Shown here in pieces: positions 43,227 to 54,200 of a DNA stretch of 64,000 nucleotides. Source of the stretch: Myxococcus xanthus. GTDB taxonomy: Bacteria; Myxococcota; Myxococcia; Myxococcales; Myxococcaceae. The translations under genes and the position numbers were made by a program. Position 1 is the stretch's first letter. Each line of letters opens with the position of its first letter. Location of the stretch: positions 3,351,001-3,415,000 of the forward strand of contig NZ_CP017174.1 in assembly GCF_006402735.1 (NCBI RefSeq), read 5' to 3'. Below the pieces are notes generated by a model. It saw only the letters and a program-made list of their open reading frames with translations, made no database searches and had not been told where the DNA came from.

Positions 43227-44372
43227 GTGAAGGTTGCCCTGGTCCACGATTGGCTCGTCACCCACCGAGGTGGTGAGCGCGTCCTTGATGCCCTCTGCGA
43301 AGTCCTGCCAGACGCGGACATCTACACGCTCATCCACAAGCCGGGCTCCCAGTCGCCGGCCATCGAATCCCGCCGCATCTTCACGTCCTTCCTTCAGCAC
43401 ATCCCCGGCATCCACGCGCGCTACCGGCACTTCCTGCCGTTGATGCCGAAGGCCATCGAGTCCCTCCAGCTCCAGGGGAAGTACGACCTGGTCCTCTCCT
43501 CCAGTCACTGCGTGGCCAAGGGCCTGCGCACGCCGCGGGGCACGCCGCACCTGAGCTACGTGCACGCGCCCATGCGGTACATGTGGGACTTGTTCGACGA
43601 CTACTTCGGCCCCGGACGCACGGGCCTCCCGGTGCGCGCGGCGGCCCATGCCATCCGGCCCTGGCTGCGCCGGTGGGACCGCCGGACGGCGGCGGGGGTC
43701 GATCGTTTCATCGCCAACAGTCGACACATCGCCACCAAGGTGCAGCGCTTCTGGGGCCGCGAGGCGTCGGTCATCCACCCGCCAGTCTCCCTGGAGCGCT
43801 TCGCCCAGGTCCCTCTAGAGGGCGGAGGCCAGGGCGGCTACTTCCTCTGGCTGGGGGCCTTCGCGCCGTACAAGCGATTGGACGTGGCGTTGGAGGCGTT
43901 CCGAAACCTGGATGCACAGCTCTGGGTGGTGGGAACGGGCCAGGAGGCCGCTCGCCTGGGCGCCGGAAGCCTGCCTGAAAATATCCGCTTCCTTGGCAAT
44001 GTCTTGGATGCGTCACTTCCGGCGCTGTACCGAGACGCTCGCGCGCTCATCTTCACGCCCGAGGAGGACTTCGGCATCACCCCGCTGGAATCCCAGGCGG
44101 CGGGCCGGCCCGTCATCGCCTACGGGAAGGGCGGCGCGCTCGAGACGGTGACGGCGCAGACAGGAATGTTCTTCTCAGAACAGACGCCGGAGTCGCTCGC
44201 CGCCGCCGTGCGCCGGTTCGACGAATGGGAAGCGGGCTTTCGGCCTGAAGCCGCTCGCGCGCAGGCCGAGCGCTTTGGTCGCGCGCATTTCCAGAGTGCC
44301 ATTCTTCGAGAGATTCACTCGGTGCTGGGGGATGTGTTGCCAGATTCCCCAGGCCCCGCAGCGGGACTGTGA
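43227..44372 (+). CDS. glycosyltransferase family 4, mannosyltransferase-like
   Basis: The protein has 381 aa from GTG 43227 (VKVALVHDWLVTHRGGERVL). The segment YVHAPMRYMWDLFDDYFG is typical of a WbaZ-like mannosyltransferase subgroup. NSRHIATKVQRFWG, YFLWLGAFAPYKRLDVALEAF and the E-x7-E-like FTPEEDFGITPLESQAAGRPV complete a GT-B donor site. It would extend the O-antigen unit begun by WbaP. No signal peptide or membrane segment. A weak hairpin follows at 44420-44441 before wbaP. Confidence 0.9.
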   Translation: MKVALVHDWLVTHRGGERVLDALCEVLPDADIYTLIHKPGSQSPAIESRRIFTSFLQHIPGIHARYRHFLPLMPKAIESLQLQGKYDLVLSSSHCVAKGLRTPRGTPHLSYVHAPMRYMWDLFDDYFGPGRTGLPVRAAAHAIRPWLRRWDRRTAAGVDRFIANSRHIATKVQRFWGREASVIHPPVSLERFAQVPLEGGGQGGYFLWLGAFAPYKRLDVALEAFRNLDAQLWVVGTGQEAARLGAGSLPENIRFLGNVLDASLPALYRDARALIFTPEEDFGITPLESQAAGRPVIAYGKGGALETVTAQTGMFFSEQTPESLAAAVRRFDEWEAGFRPEAARAQAERFGRAHFQSAILREIHSVLGDVLPDSPGPAAGL

Positions 44373-44419
44373 CTTCGCTGTCGCTCCTGTCTTGGTCTTT
44401 TGTGGGCAACAGGTGGACA

Positions 44420-44441
44420 CCGCCCCTGGCTGTGGGGGCGG
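44420..44441 (+). terminator. possible weak terminator after the glycosyltransferase
   Basis: A 7-bp stem CCGCCCC/GGGGCGG with an 8-base loop lies about 50 bases past the stop codon. A T-rich stretch occurs about 15 bases further on, which is further than usual. Confidence 0.35.
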
Positions 44442-44463
44442 GGCCGCCGCAACCCATTGTTTT

Positions 44464-44479
44464 CACGAATTTTTTCGTG
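44464..44479. promoter_or_regulatory. AT-rich inverted repeat upstream of wbaP
   Basis: CACGAA/TTCGTG around TTTT forms a perfect 6-bp inverted repeat in a locally AT-rich patch 112 bases before the wbaP start. It could be an operator; the T content also fits a promoter region. There is no further support. Confidence 0.3.
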
Positions 44480-44590
44480 CTAGCAAGCGCGGCTATCAAA
44501 CGGTGATGGGCAAAACGCGCGTCCGGATGAAGAGGGCGCGAGTCTTGCACCGGGGTGGCCACCCGTTGATTACGCCACAGGAGTACTGCG

Positions 44591-45985
44591 GTGTTCAGTC
44601 GTCTCCAGCGTTTCTACACGTCGATCAAAGTCGTCGCCGACATGGTGATGCTCGCGCTGGCATTCGTCCTCGCGTACGCCACGCGCTTCTCCGGCATCGT
44701 GCCCGTCACGGAGGGGATACCTCCCTGGACGGACTCGTTCTTTTCGCTGCTGATGGTGCTCGTCATCTTCCCGGTGACGTTCCACCAATCACGCCTGTAC
44801 GGCACCAACCGTTCCCGGACGAATACGGGCGAGGTGTTCGAGGTATTCAAGTCCACCATCACCGCGGCGCTCATCCTGGTGGCGGTGACGTACTTCGTGC
44901 GCGAGCGCTACTCGCGCCTCACGCTGGTCATCTTCATCGTCTATGCGTTCGCGCTGGTGACCTGCAGCCGGCTGGTGACTCGCTATCTGGTGAGTGAAAT
45001 CCGGCGCCGGGGCCACAACCTCAAGTCCATCCTCGTCATCGGCGCGGGGGACCTGGGGCAGCGGGTCATCGAGACGGTGGAGCACCACCGCGAGCTGGGC
45101 TTCCGGGTGATGGGCGTGCTGACGCTGCACCCGGAGAAGGTGGGCCAGTACGTGAATGACGTGCGCGTCATCGGGCTCGTGGACCAGGTGAACGAGGTGC
45201 TGGATTCGCACCCGGTGGACCAGGTCATCCTCGCGCTGCCGCTGGAGGGCCACGCCCACGTCAAGGCGCTGATGGACAAGCTGGCCCTGCGCACCGTGGA
45301 CGTGCGCGTGGTGCCGGACCTGTACCAGTACATCACCCTCTATGGTGGCCTGGAGGAGTTCGGCGGGTTGCCCATCATCCGTCTCCAGGGCGACCCGATG
45401 GAGGGCTGGAGCCGGGTGGCCAAGCGGGCCTTCGACATCCTCTTCTCGTTGCTGGCCATCCTCATCACCGCGCCGCTCATGGCGGCCACCGCGCTGGCGG
45501 TGCGGCTCACCAGCCGAGGGCCCATGCTGTACCGCCAGGAGCGCATGGGCATGGATGGGCGCACCTTCCCCATCCTCAAGTTCCGCACCATGCGCATCGA
45601 CGCCGAGCACAGCGGCGCGATGATGGCCTGCCCGGACGACCCGCGGCGCACGGTGATTGGCACGTTCCTGCGGAAGTACTCGCTGGACGAGCTCCCTCAG
45701 TTTTTCAACGTCCTGCGCGGCGACATGAGCCTGGTGGGTCCGCGCCCGGAGCGCCCCGTCTTCATCGAGGAGTTCAAGCGGCAGATTCCGCGCTACCACC
45801 TGCGGCACAAGGTGAAGGCGGGCATCACCGGCTGGGCTCAAATCAACGGCCTGCGCGGCCAGACGTGCATCGAGAAGCGCATCGAGTACGACCTGTACTA
45901 CATCGAGAACTGGTCGCTGCTGATGGACCTGAAGATTCTCGTGCGCACGGCGCTGGGCGGCTTCCTGTCGAAGAACGCCTACTGA
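44591..45985 (+). CDS. wbaP: polyprenyl phosphate hexose-1-phosphate transferase (WbaP/WcaJ family)
   Basis: The protein has 464 aa. Residues 10-115 contain four membrane helices, residues 130-260 a Rossmann-like cytosolic domain (ILVIGAGDLGQRVIETV), and residues 275-464 the phosphoglycosyltransferase domain starting with the re-entrant helix RAFDILFSLLAILITAPLM. Catalytic and signature elements KFRTMRIDAE, DELPQFFNVLRGDMSLVGPRPE and GITGWAQINGLRG are complete. The enzyme transfers a sugar-1-phosphate to undecaprenyl phosphate, starting a polysaccharide unit. The symbol rests on its place in the O-antigen block and on recalled M. xanthus gene order (MXAN_2922, reported as a galactose-1-phosphate transferase); sugar choice cannot be read from sequence. 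Confidence 0.88.
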   Translation: MFSRLQRFYTSIKVVADMVMLALAFVLAYATRFSGIVPVTEGIPPWTDSFFSLLMVLVIFPVTFHQSRLYGTNRSRTNTGEVFEVFKSTITAALILVAVTYFVRERYSRLTLVIFIVYAFALVTCSRLVTRYLVSEIRRRGHNLKSILVIGAGDLGQRVIETVEHHRELGFRVMGVLTLHPEKVGQYVNDVRVIGLVDQVNEVLDSHPVDQVILALPLEGHAHVKALMDKLALRTVDVRVVPDLYQYITLYGGLEEFGGLPIIRLQGDPMEGWSRVAKRAFDILFSLLAILITAPLMAATALAVRLTSRGPMLYRQERMGMDGRTFPILKFRTMRIDAEHSGAMMACPDDPRRTVIGTFLRKYSLDELPQFFNVLRGDMSLVGPRPERPVFIEEFKRQIPRYHLRHKVKAGITGWAQINGLRGQTCIEKRIEYDLYYIENWSLLMDLKILVRTALGGFLSKNAY

Positions 45986-45993
45986 CGCCGCGA

Positions 45994-46025
45994 GCCCGGG
46001 CGGTGGCGCTTGCCACGGCCCGGGC
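45994..46025. terminator. bidirectional hairpin terminator between wbaP and the protease gene
   Basis: A 14-bp stem with one mismatch (GCCCGGGCGGTGGC / GCCACGGCCCGGGC) and a GCTT loop lies between two convergent genes, 9 bases after the wbaP stop and 28 bases from the other stop. It can act for both. Confidence 0.75.
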
Positions 46026-46053
46026 CCGGGGGTTCAACGCCGCTGCGGGGTGA

Positions 46054-47991
46054 CTACTGGATGTTCCACACCACGGTGCCGGTGCAGTTCCCGCTGGAGT
46101 AGCAGCCCGCGCGAATCTGCAGGGTGGTGGCCGTGGGCGAGGTGTACGTCAGGCTGGAGCCGGTGCCGCCGCACGAGTCGTCGTTGACCGCCGCCTGCGT
46201 GGTTCCGTTGAAGAGGCGCAGGTAGGTGTCACCCGTGAAGGTCGCGCCCGTCACGCCGCAGGTGGCCACGGTGATGCTCTTGCCCGCGGCGATGGCGACG
46301 TCGCGGTTGGTGGTGTTCTGCTGCGCGCTGTTGGTATTGCTGCCGCTGAAGTTGAAGCTCCCGCTGGTGGGGCTGCCGGAGCCGCCGGTGATTTCCCAGA
46401 CGACGCGGCCGGTGCAGCTCCCGCTGGAGTAGCAGCCGGCGAGGACCTCGTGGTTGCCGGCGGTGGCGGCGGTGAAGGTGATGCTGGAGCCACGGCCGCC
46501 GCAGGAGTCGTCGTTGGTGGCCACCTCGGTGCCCGCGGGGTTGCGCAGGCGCAGCCACGTGTCACCGGTGAACTGCGTCCCCGTGAGGCCACACGTCGCG
46601 ACGGTGAGCGTCTGGCCCGCCGTCAGCGCGATGGTGTGATTGGTGGTGTTCTGCTGCGCGCTGTTGGTGTTGCTGGCGCTGTAGTCGAACGAGTTCTCCG
46701 GCGGGGGCGGCGGCGGAGGAGGAGGCGGCGGCGGCTCACCGTTGCCACCGGGGTTGGGGCAGTCAGCGGCGGGCAGCGCGCACTGGGGCAGGCTGGTTCC
46801 CAGGTGACTGATGACCGCTTCGATGGGCACGCCGCGGTTGGGGCAGTTGGCGCAGTGGTGCAGGGCCACCACCAGGTTGTCCGAATGGCCGATGACGGGC
46901 GAGCCGGAGGAGCCGCCCTGCGTGTCCGCGTAGTAGCCGATGTCGTTGGGGCCACCGGACTGGCAGGAGGCCTCGTTGCGGCTGTAGATCTCCGCGAAGC
47001 CGGACTCGTCCCGGGCATCCGTGGAGCGCACGGCGATCTTCTTGCCGTGGCCAGCCGGGTGCTGTGGCAGGTAGATGCGCTCGTTCACCACGGCGCCGGA
47101 AGAGCGCAGCTGGAGGTAGCCGTAGGTGTTCACCGGGTTCTGGGACAACTGGATGAGCGCGTAGTCACGCGGCGCGTCCACCTTCACCAGCGTGCCACCC
47201 GGGATGACGTTGCCCGGGCAACCGAACCAGCTCGCGCAGCTCGTCGAACAGCTCGCGCCTTCCGCCATGAACTCGTAGTGGGTGTTCTGCGCTTCGCTCG
47301 CCGTACCGACGCAGTGCTGGTTGGTCATCAGGTGGCCCTGGCTGCCCACGAGCCAGCCCGTGCACGCACCGGAGCCGTTGATGAGCAGGCGCGCCACTGG
47401 ACGAGCGCGGCCGTAGAGGGTGGGGTCGCTGGAGGCATAGCAGGGCGCCCACTGCGTGTCGTCCGGGCCGCACAGCGCCTTGTCATTCGACAGGCCCATC
47501 TCCTCGTTGGTGTAGCCCCGGGCGTACCGGTCGATGGAGTAGCCGTGCTTGTTGAGGATGCCGCGGCGGTTGACGCTGTCGCGGCTGTGCAGTTCGATGA
47601 TGGCCGTCTCACCGGCGATGTGGATGGCCCAGAAGCCACTGCGCGCACCCGGGTGCGAGTTGTCGTAGCGCCACGACCGGGAGTTGTCCGGCGAGCGCAC
47701 CACGACGAAGTCGCCATCCTCCAGGTCGAGCCGCTCGAAGTGGGGCGCGATGTACGCCGCGCCAGCGTGGGTGATGACGTCCGTGTGGATGGGGCCGTCG
47801 GAGGCGCGAATCTGCGTGGTGGCGTAGGGGTGGGTCGTCTCGAAGCGACGGAAGACGTCCTCGCCCACCTTCGTGAGCCGCTGCGACGAAGAGGAAACTT
47901 CTTCCTGCTGGCAGACCTCATCGGAGGCCAGCGCCGCCGGCGCCCCCGTGGCCAGCGCGGTGACAAGACATGCGAGTGGGATGCGTTTCAT
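46054..47991 (-). CDS. secreted trypsin-like serine protease with two C-terminal pre-peptidase-type domains
   Basis: The protein has 645 aa with a signal peptide (MKRIPLACLVTALATGAPA, cleaved near ALAS). A pro-region leads to a chymotrypsin-fold domain at about 195-405: the active His in HLMTNQHCVGTA, Asp in DYALIQLSQ and Ser in QGGSSGSPVIG. Cys pairs near these residues suggest disulphides. A run of about twelve prolines (residues 425-440) links to two ~100-aa beta-sandwich copies, each starting NTNSAQQNTTN and ending AGCYSSG-CTG-VVW, similar to bacterial pre-peptidase C-terminal domains. These usually help secretion or substrate binding. It is divergent from the giant GspE-N protein gene. 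Confidence 0.92.
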   Translation of the reverse strand: MKRIPLACLVTALATGAPAALASDEVCQQEEVSSSSQRLTKVGEDVFRRFETTHPYATTQIRASDGPIHTDVITHAGAAYIAPHFERLDLEDGDFVVVRSPDNSRSWRYDNSHPGARSGFWAIHIAGETAIIELHSRDSVNRRGILNKHGYSIDRYARGYTNEEMGLSNDKALCGPDDTQWAPCYASSDPTLYGRARPVARLLINGSGACTGWLVGSQGHLMTNQHCVGTASEAQNTHYEFMAEGASCSTSCASWFGCPGNVIPGGTLVKVDAPRDYALIQLSQNPVNTYGYLQLRSSGAVVNERIYLPQHPAGHGKKIAVRSTDARDESGFAEIYSRNEASCQSGGPNDIGYYADTQGGSSGSPVIGHSDNLVVALHHCANCPNRGVPIEAVISHLGTSLPQCALPAADCPNPGGNGEPPPPPPPPPPPPENSFDYSASNTNSAQQNTTNHTIALTAGQTLTVATCGLTGTQFTGDTWLRLRNPAGTEVATNDDSCGGRGSSITFTAATAGNHEVLAGCYSSGSCTGRVVWEITGGSGSPTSGSFNFSGSNTNSAQQNTTNRDVAIAAGKSITVATCGVTGATFTGDTYLRLFNGTTQAAVNDDSCGGTGSSLTYTSPTATTLQIRAGCYSSGNCTGTVVWNIQ

Positions 47992-48285
47992 CGACTCTCC
48001 TGGGAGTGAAGCTCTTGCGGGTTTGACCGCACTCGCAGTTATAGCCTGAAGAAATGATAATTCCGTGTGATTGCCACGGGTTCCGTGGCTGGGTGGTGTG
48101 ATTGGAGATTTCCCATTTCACGGTGAGTGGTGGTTTCCCGTTGCGGCGTGGGGATTGGGCCAGGGCCTTGGTTTCACTCGGAGCAGGTGCCTGTGGCGCC
48201 GGTCGTACGGCCTGGCTGGCATGCAGCGGCCACGCAGCGGGAGGGGCGTCTCAGCCGCTGTGAAGGCGTCTAGAATCGGCCGGAC

Positions 48286-51200
48286 ATGGCCGAAATGCTC
48301 GGAGCGATCCTGGTCCGCAAGGGCCTCATCACGCAGGCGCAGCTCGACGAAGCCCTCCGGGCCCAGCTCATCTACGGCGGAAGGTTGGGCTCCAACCTTG
48401 TCGAGCTGGACATCCTCGACATCGACACCCTGGCCATGGTGCTGGGGGAGATGTGCCGCTACCCGGTGGCGCAGGAAGCGGACTTCGAGGCGGCGCCGGA
48501 CGCGGTGCTGCAACTGCTCCCCGCGGCGATGGCGGAGAAGCACCAGGCCTTCCCGCTGGCGCAGGAAGGCCGGCGACTCAAGGTGGCCATGGCCAGCCCG
48601 TTGGAAATCGAGCACGCGGATGCGCTGGGGTTCATCACCGGTCTGCGCATCGTTCCGTACGTCACGCCGGAGCTGCGGCTGTTCCAGTTCCAGGAGCTTC
48701 GCTACGGCATCAAGCGCGAGACGCGTTTCATCCAGATGACCTCGACGAAGCGTCCGAAGCGGACACCGGCCGTGGCGCTGCCCGTGGACCTCCCTTCGAT
48801 GCCCGCCGCGCTGAGCATGACGCCTCCGCCTCCCGCGCCCGTGCGAGCGGAGCCCGAGGCGGAAGGAATGTTCGGTGGGCTCGCGCCCGGGCAGTACTTG
48901 AGCGGCGATGACCCGGACACGGAGACCGAGGATTCCGGCTCGGTCGGGTGGGCGCCGGCCGTGTCGGGGAGCTCGCATCCGTTGGACCATCTGCCGCCGC
49001 CCGAGCCTCCGGTGGCGATGATTGATTTCGGGGAGGACGGCGGGATGCGGGGGGGGACGCCCGAGGCGCCCGTGCCTCCGACGCTGACGCCAGTGGGTGG
49101 GGGCGCGCGGCCTGCGTCGCCGCCGCGACTCACGCCGACGGAGACGCCGCGTGCCGTCGCGCCGCCTCCGTTCGCGTTGGCGCCGGAGCCGGCGGAGGAG
49201 ATTGACCTCCTGGAGGAAGGGGAGGTGCTGGAGGAGGGCGAGGTCGTCGAGGACGTGGCGGCCGTGCCCGAGGACTTCGACGATGGTGTTCCCGCGCCAG
49301 GAGTTGCTGTGGCCTCGGCCATGCCGATGGCGCCACAGGGGGCCGGTGGAGGGACGCAGCCGCCTGGATTGGCGTCGCGGCAGGGGGTGGCGAGTCGGCC
49401 TCCGGTTCCGCCGGTGGGCGCCGCTTCTTCGGAGCCCGGGGGGCCGGCTCGGGGGGCTTTGGGGGTGGGCGAGGGGATGGGGGCTCCTCCTGGGATGCTC
49501 TCGCGGCCATCGGCGCATCCGGGAGCTCCGGTGCCTCCGGGGATGATGGGGGCTCGGCCACCGTCGTCTCCTGGGCTTCAGGCGGTGGCGGGACCTCCGG
49601 GCATGGTGGGCGCGCCGCCTGGGCCGGGTGCGTCGATGCCGCCGGGGGGGGCCGGGGCTCGGCCGCCCTCAGCGACGGGACTGCCTGCGGTGCATGGAGC
49701 GCCGGGCGTGGGGACTGCTGGTCCGCAGGTTCCTCCGGGGATGCTGGGCGCATCGCCGTCGTCCGCGCCCGGAGGGATGGCTGTTCCACCGGGGATGATG
49801 GCGGCACGGCCTCCGTCCGCGACGGGACTGCCCGCGATTCCTGGGCCACACGGTCCGGTGCCGCCAGGCATGGCGGGCGCACGGCCTCCGTCCATGACGG
49901 GTGTACCGGCAGTGCCGGGGCCTCATGGGCCGGTGCCACCAGGGCTGATGGGAGCACCGCCTCCGGCGGCGGGTGCTCCGGTGCCACCAGGGCTGATGGG
50001 AGCACCGCCTCCGGCGGCGGGTGCTCCGGTGCCTTCGGGGATCATGGGCGCAAATCCTCCTGCGAAGGTTGGAGCGGGTGCTCCGGGGCTGGTGGGCGGG
50101 CAGGCTCCTGCGACGGCTGGGGCGGGTGCTCCGGTGCCTCCGGGAATGACGGGGCATCGGCCTCCGTCCGCGACGGGGCTGCCTGCGGTGTCGGGACCTC
50201 CTGGCATGGCGGGTGGTGCGTCCGGACCTGCTGTGCCAGTTCCTCCCGGGATGATGGGACATCGCCCGCCGTCCGCGACGGGCCTGCCCGCGGTGCCGGG
50301 GCCTCATGGGCCGGTGCCGCCGGGAATGATGGGAGCACGGCCTCCTCCCGCGCCCGGCCTCTCCTCCGCGCCCGGGCCACACGGGCCGGTCCCTCCCGGG
50401 ATGATGGGACATCGTCCGCCGTCCGCGACGGGCCTGCCCGCGGTGCCGGGGCCTCATGGGCCGGTGCCGCCGGGAATGGTGGGAGCACGCCCCCCGTCGT
50501 CGTCGGGCCTGCCTGCGATGCCCGGGCCTCATGGGGGGCCGGTGCCATCGGGAATGATGGGAGCACGGCCTCCGCCCGCGCCCGGATTGCCAGGGTCGCC
50601 TGGGCCGGTGCCTGCGGGGATGATGGGAGCACGGCCGCCACCTGCGCCTGGCCTGCCAGTGCCTCACGGGCCGGTCCCTCCCGGGATGATGGGAGCGCGC
50701 CCGCCGTCGTCGCCGGGCCTGCCTGCGGTGCAGGGGGCTCGTGGGGCGATGCCGCCGGGAATGACGGGCGCACCGCCTCCGTCCGTGCACAGGGGGCCCC
50801 AGGCTCCTGGGCCTCACGGGACGATGCCACCGGGAATGACGGGAGCACCGCCTGCGACTGCGCACGGGGTGCCCCTGGCTCCCGCGCCTCACGGGGTGAT
50901 GCCACCGGGAATGAAGGGCGCACCGCCTGCGACTGCGAACGGGGTGCCCCATGCCCCCGCGCCTCACGGGACGATGCCACCGGGAATGAAGGGCGCACCG
51001 CCTCCGTCCGTGCATGGGGCGCCCCATGCCCCCGTGCCTCACGGGGTGATGCCACCGGGAATGACGGGCACGCCGCCTCCGTCTGCGCACGGGCTGCCCA
51101 AGGCTCCCCTGGCTCACGGTGCATTGCCTACGGAGATGACTGCCGGGGCTCGGGCTGTCGCCGGGCCGGGGATGCCCCGTCCTCACTCGCCTCACGGACA

Positions 51201-54200
51201 GACGCCTCCGGGCACATTGCCCGTACCTCCGGCCGCCGGTAGCCCACCTGTGGCCCCCCTGCAGGGCGCACCCATGCAGGGCATGGAGCAGGGCCCGTTG
51301 AGTGGACCGCCCGCGCAGGTGTCCCCGACGCCGCCTTCGGGCGTGGTCGCTGCGCATCCAGCGGGCATTCCGTCGCAGCCCCCCATGGGGATGACGCCTC
51401 CAGGCGCAATGCCGCCTCCTGCGTCACTGGGGGATGCACGACCCGTGGAAGCGAACATGCCAGTCCCTGGCAATGCCGCTGCGGAAGCTCCTCGGACCGA
51501 CGAGCCAGCCGAGACTTCTCCAGGGGAAGCGCACGCTGCCCCCTCCTCGGCCGCCGCGGATGGAACGGAACGTCCGTTCCACCTCGAGCAATCCCTGGGG
51601 GCTTCGGTGTCGAGCGGTGTTTCCTCGGCGCCGGACTTCGACTCAAGCCGGATGCCGGTTCCTCCCGGAATGTCGCCCGCGGTTCATCGCGGGCAGGGCG
51701 TCTCGCCTGCTCCCTTCGCGTCTGAAGGGCGAGAGTCCCCCCACGAGAGCGGCGCGGTGCCTCAACTGGTTGGCATCCCTGTTGAGGTGTCGGCTCAAGA
51801 GCACGTGCCGTCTGCCGTCGACGCGAGTGGGGCTCCTGCGCAGGCGTTGCCCACGGACTCTGACGTGGTGTTGGACGTGGATGCCGTTGCCGTCACGGCT
51901 TCCGACGTGGTGTCGGCGCCCCCTGTCGCGACCGAAGGTGCGTCGTCGGTGGACGTGGAGGTGGCTCCCGAGACGCCAGACCGCACGGATGTCACGGTCG
52001 TGGTTGAGCCGGTCATTGCCACGGACGCTGCAGTTGAGCCGCAGGAAGTCGACGAAGCCGCCATGGTGATGGCAGAGGGCGCCGGTGCGGCATCGGGTGG
52101 CGTCGCAAGCGAAGCCGTTGGCGTGACGGCAGCGGACGTCAGTGTGGAATCGGGTGGCGTCACAACCGAAGCCGCCGCGGTTTCGTCGGACACAGCAGTT
52201 GCTACGGACGCGGTCCTTGATGCCACTGCAGTCGGTGCCGTTGACTCAGCTGTGCTGGAAGCCGCAGATGGATCAGGTGCTCGGGCCGAGGAGCCGGCGG
52301 CCAGCCCCATTCACGACGAACCGAAAGCAGCTGTTGCGGCATCGGTAGCAGGTGCGGCTACCGCTGAGTCGGAAGCAGCCAGCGTTGCGAGTCCGGACAT
52401 TGAGGCTGTAGCCGCATCCGCTGTGTTGGACGCGGCCAATGTTGCCACCTCAGGCGTCGATGACTCGGCGGTGGGTGCGGCTTCCTCCGCGCAGGATGTT
52501 GCTGGTGATGCGAATGCGGTCTTGGCCGTATCGGCGGCCGGTGCCGTTTCGGCACAGCCGGACGACTCCGTTGGGCCAGGTGCGAACGTTGATGCATCGG
52601 CCGCAAGCTTCGTTACTGCCCAGCCGAATGACTCCGACGTGGAAGGCACAGCGGTTCATTTGCCGGGCGTTGACGCACGTCCGGCCGCAGAAGCGGCGTC
52701 GACCGCCGAACTGGCGGATGCATCAACTCCAGGGCCGGAGGTTGGGACCTCACAGCACTCGGACGCTTCTCCTGTTGAGTCGCCGAACGCCGAGGCTGTG
52801 AGCACGGTGGTCTCGGCGTCCTCCGACGATGTCGCTGCGCCTGAGCTCATCGGTGGCGTCCCGCAGGGTGACAGCCTCACGGATGCACGCTCCAACGAAG
52901 TTGCGCTGACGGTTTCGGAGCGAGTGGCAACGCCGGATGGCACGGCGGCCACTGCCACCGTGGAAATCGGTGCTGTGCCTTCCTCCGTTGAATCGCCAAG
53001 TGGCGAGCGAATCGTCAGCGATCCGGAAGTGGCACAAGCCCTGGCTGCGAGCGCCTACGAAACGGCGCTTCCGTCGCCGGCCTCCAGCGCGGCTTCTCAG
53101 GACGCGGAGGTGCCAGCGCAAGCAGGACAACCAGCGCCCGTGGACAGTGTTGCGCACACGCAGTCTTCCGACACGTCTCAGTCCGTCACCGACCACGTGT
53201 CCGCGGATTCGATTCCCGAACCGGAAGGGACTGAGCAACCTCCCAGTGTGGAAGCGCTGCCGGAGGCCTCGCAGGCCCACTCCGGTCCAGCCCTCGCGGG
53301 AGAACCCGCGGAGGCCGTGTCGTTGCTGGCTTCCACGACTCCAGCCGAAGCACAGCGTCCAGCCGAGCCCATCATCGTGGCCGATGCCGTTGGCCATTCC
53401 ACGGCTCAATCCGCTGCAACCGAAACGCTGGCGGGCACGGAGCCTTCCGAAACCGCACCGGCGAACTCGGAACTCACGAGCGATTCATCCTCACCGGCCA
53501 CGCAGGAGCCGGTCGCGGTCAGCCCGTCTGCGGAGACGACTCTGACTGCCACCGTAGACGCCCCAACCGCCGTAACACCGAGCGATGCGCCTGACGGCTT
53601 CTCGGAGGCTGCTGCGGCAACCACAGAAACCGAGCCAACTCCGTCCATCGAGTCCGTTCCCGCCGCCATGCCATCCACGGGCGAACGGGCCGCGCTGCCC
53701 TTCGGCGAGGTGACGCAGCCATTCGGCCTCAAGTTGGACCTGGCGGCCATCGCCAGCGAGTCCGATCCGACGGCGGAGGATGCTTCAACAGGCAAGCACG
53801 CGGATACGCCAACGCAGGACACCCCGGCGCCGCGCAAGGCACGCGGCTTCGTCGTCGCGGAGCATGGCGAACTGCTCACCACCCCTGTTGCCCCCGCGGC
53901 CATCCTCGACGCCACGGAGCCTGCCGTGCATGGCGGCACTCCCGCGCCCTTCGTCGAGACACCCGAATTCACGACACCACCCGTCGCCCCCACGCCCCGG
54001 GTGCCCATTGAACTGGATGACCTGTCCGGCGCATCCGACGAGCCGATGCAGCTCGCCTCGACGTGGGAGTTCGTGGGCTGGCAGGGCGGCGATGACTCGG
54101 GCCCCATCGGCCACGTCCCGGAGACGACCTGGGCGGACCGCGGTGTGGACCTCGACGGCCCGGCCATATCGCCCGCGGCGACCGAAGTGCCTCTGGCCTC

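Larger units (their letters stand above)
49482..51115 (+). repeat. coding repeat array, about 24 (V/M)PPGM-type units
   Basis: The region encodes about 24 units of 16-30 residues, each beginning with VPPGM, MPPGM or a one-residue variant and often continuing G-x-R/P-PPS-x-x-G-LPA-x-PGPHG. The units are Pro/Gly/Met-rich with few charges. They differ in length, so the array grew by unequal exchange rather than as a strict tandem. Confidence 0.9.
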
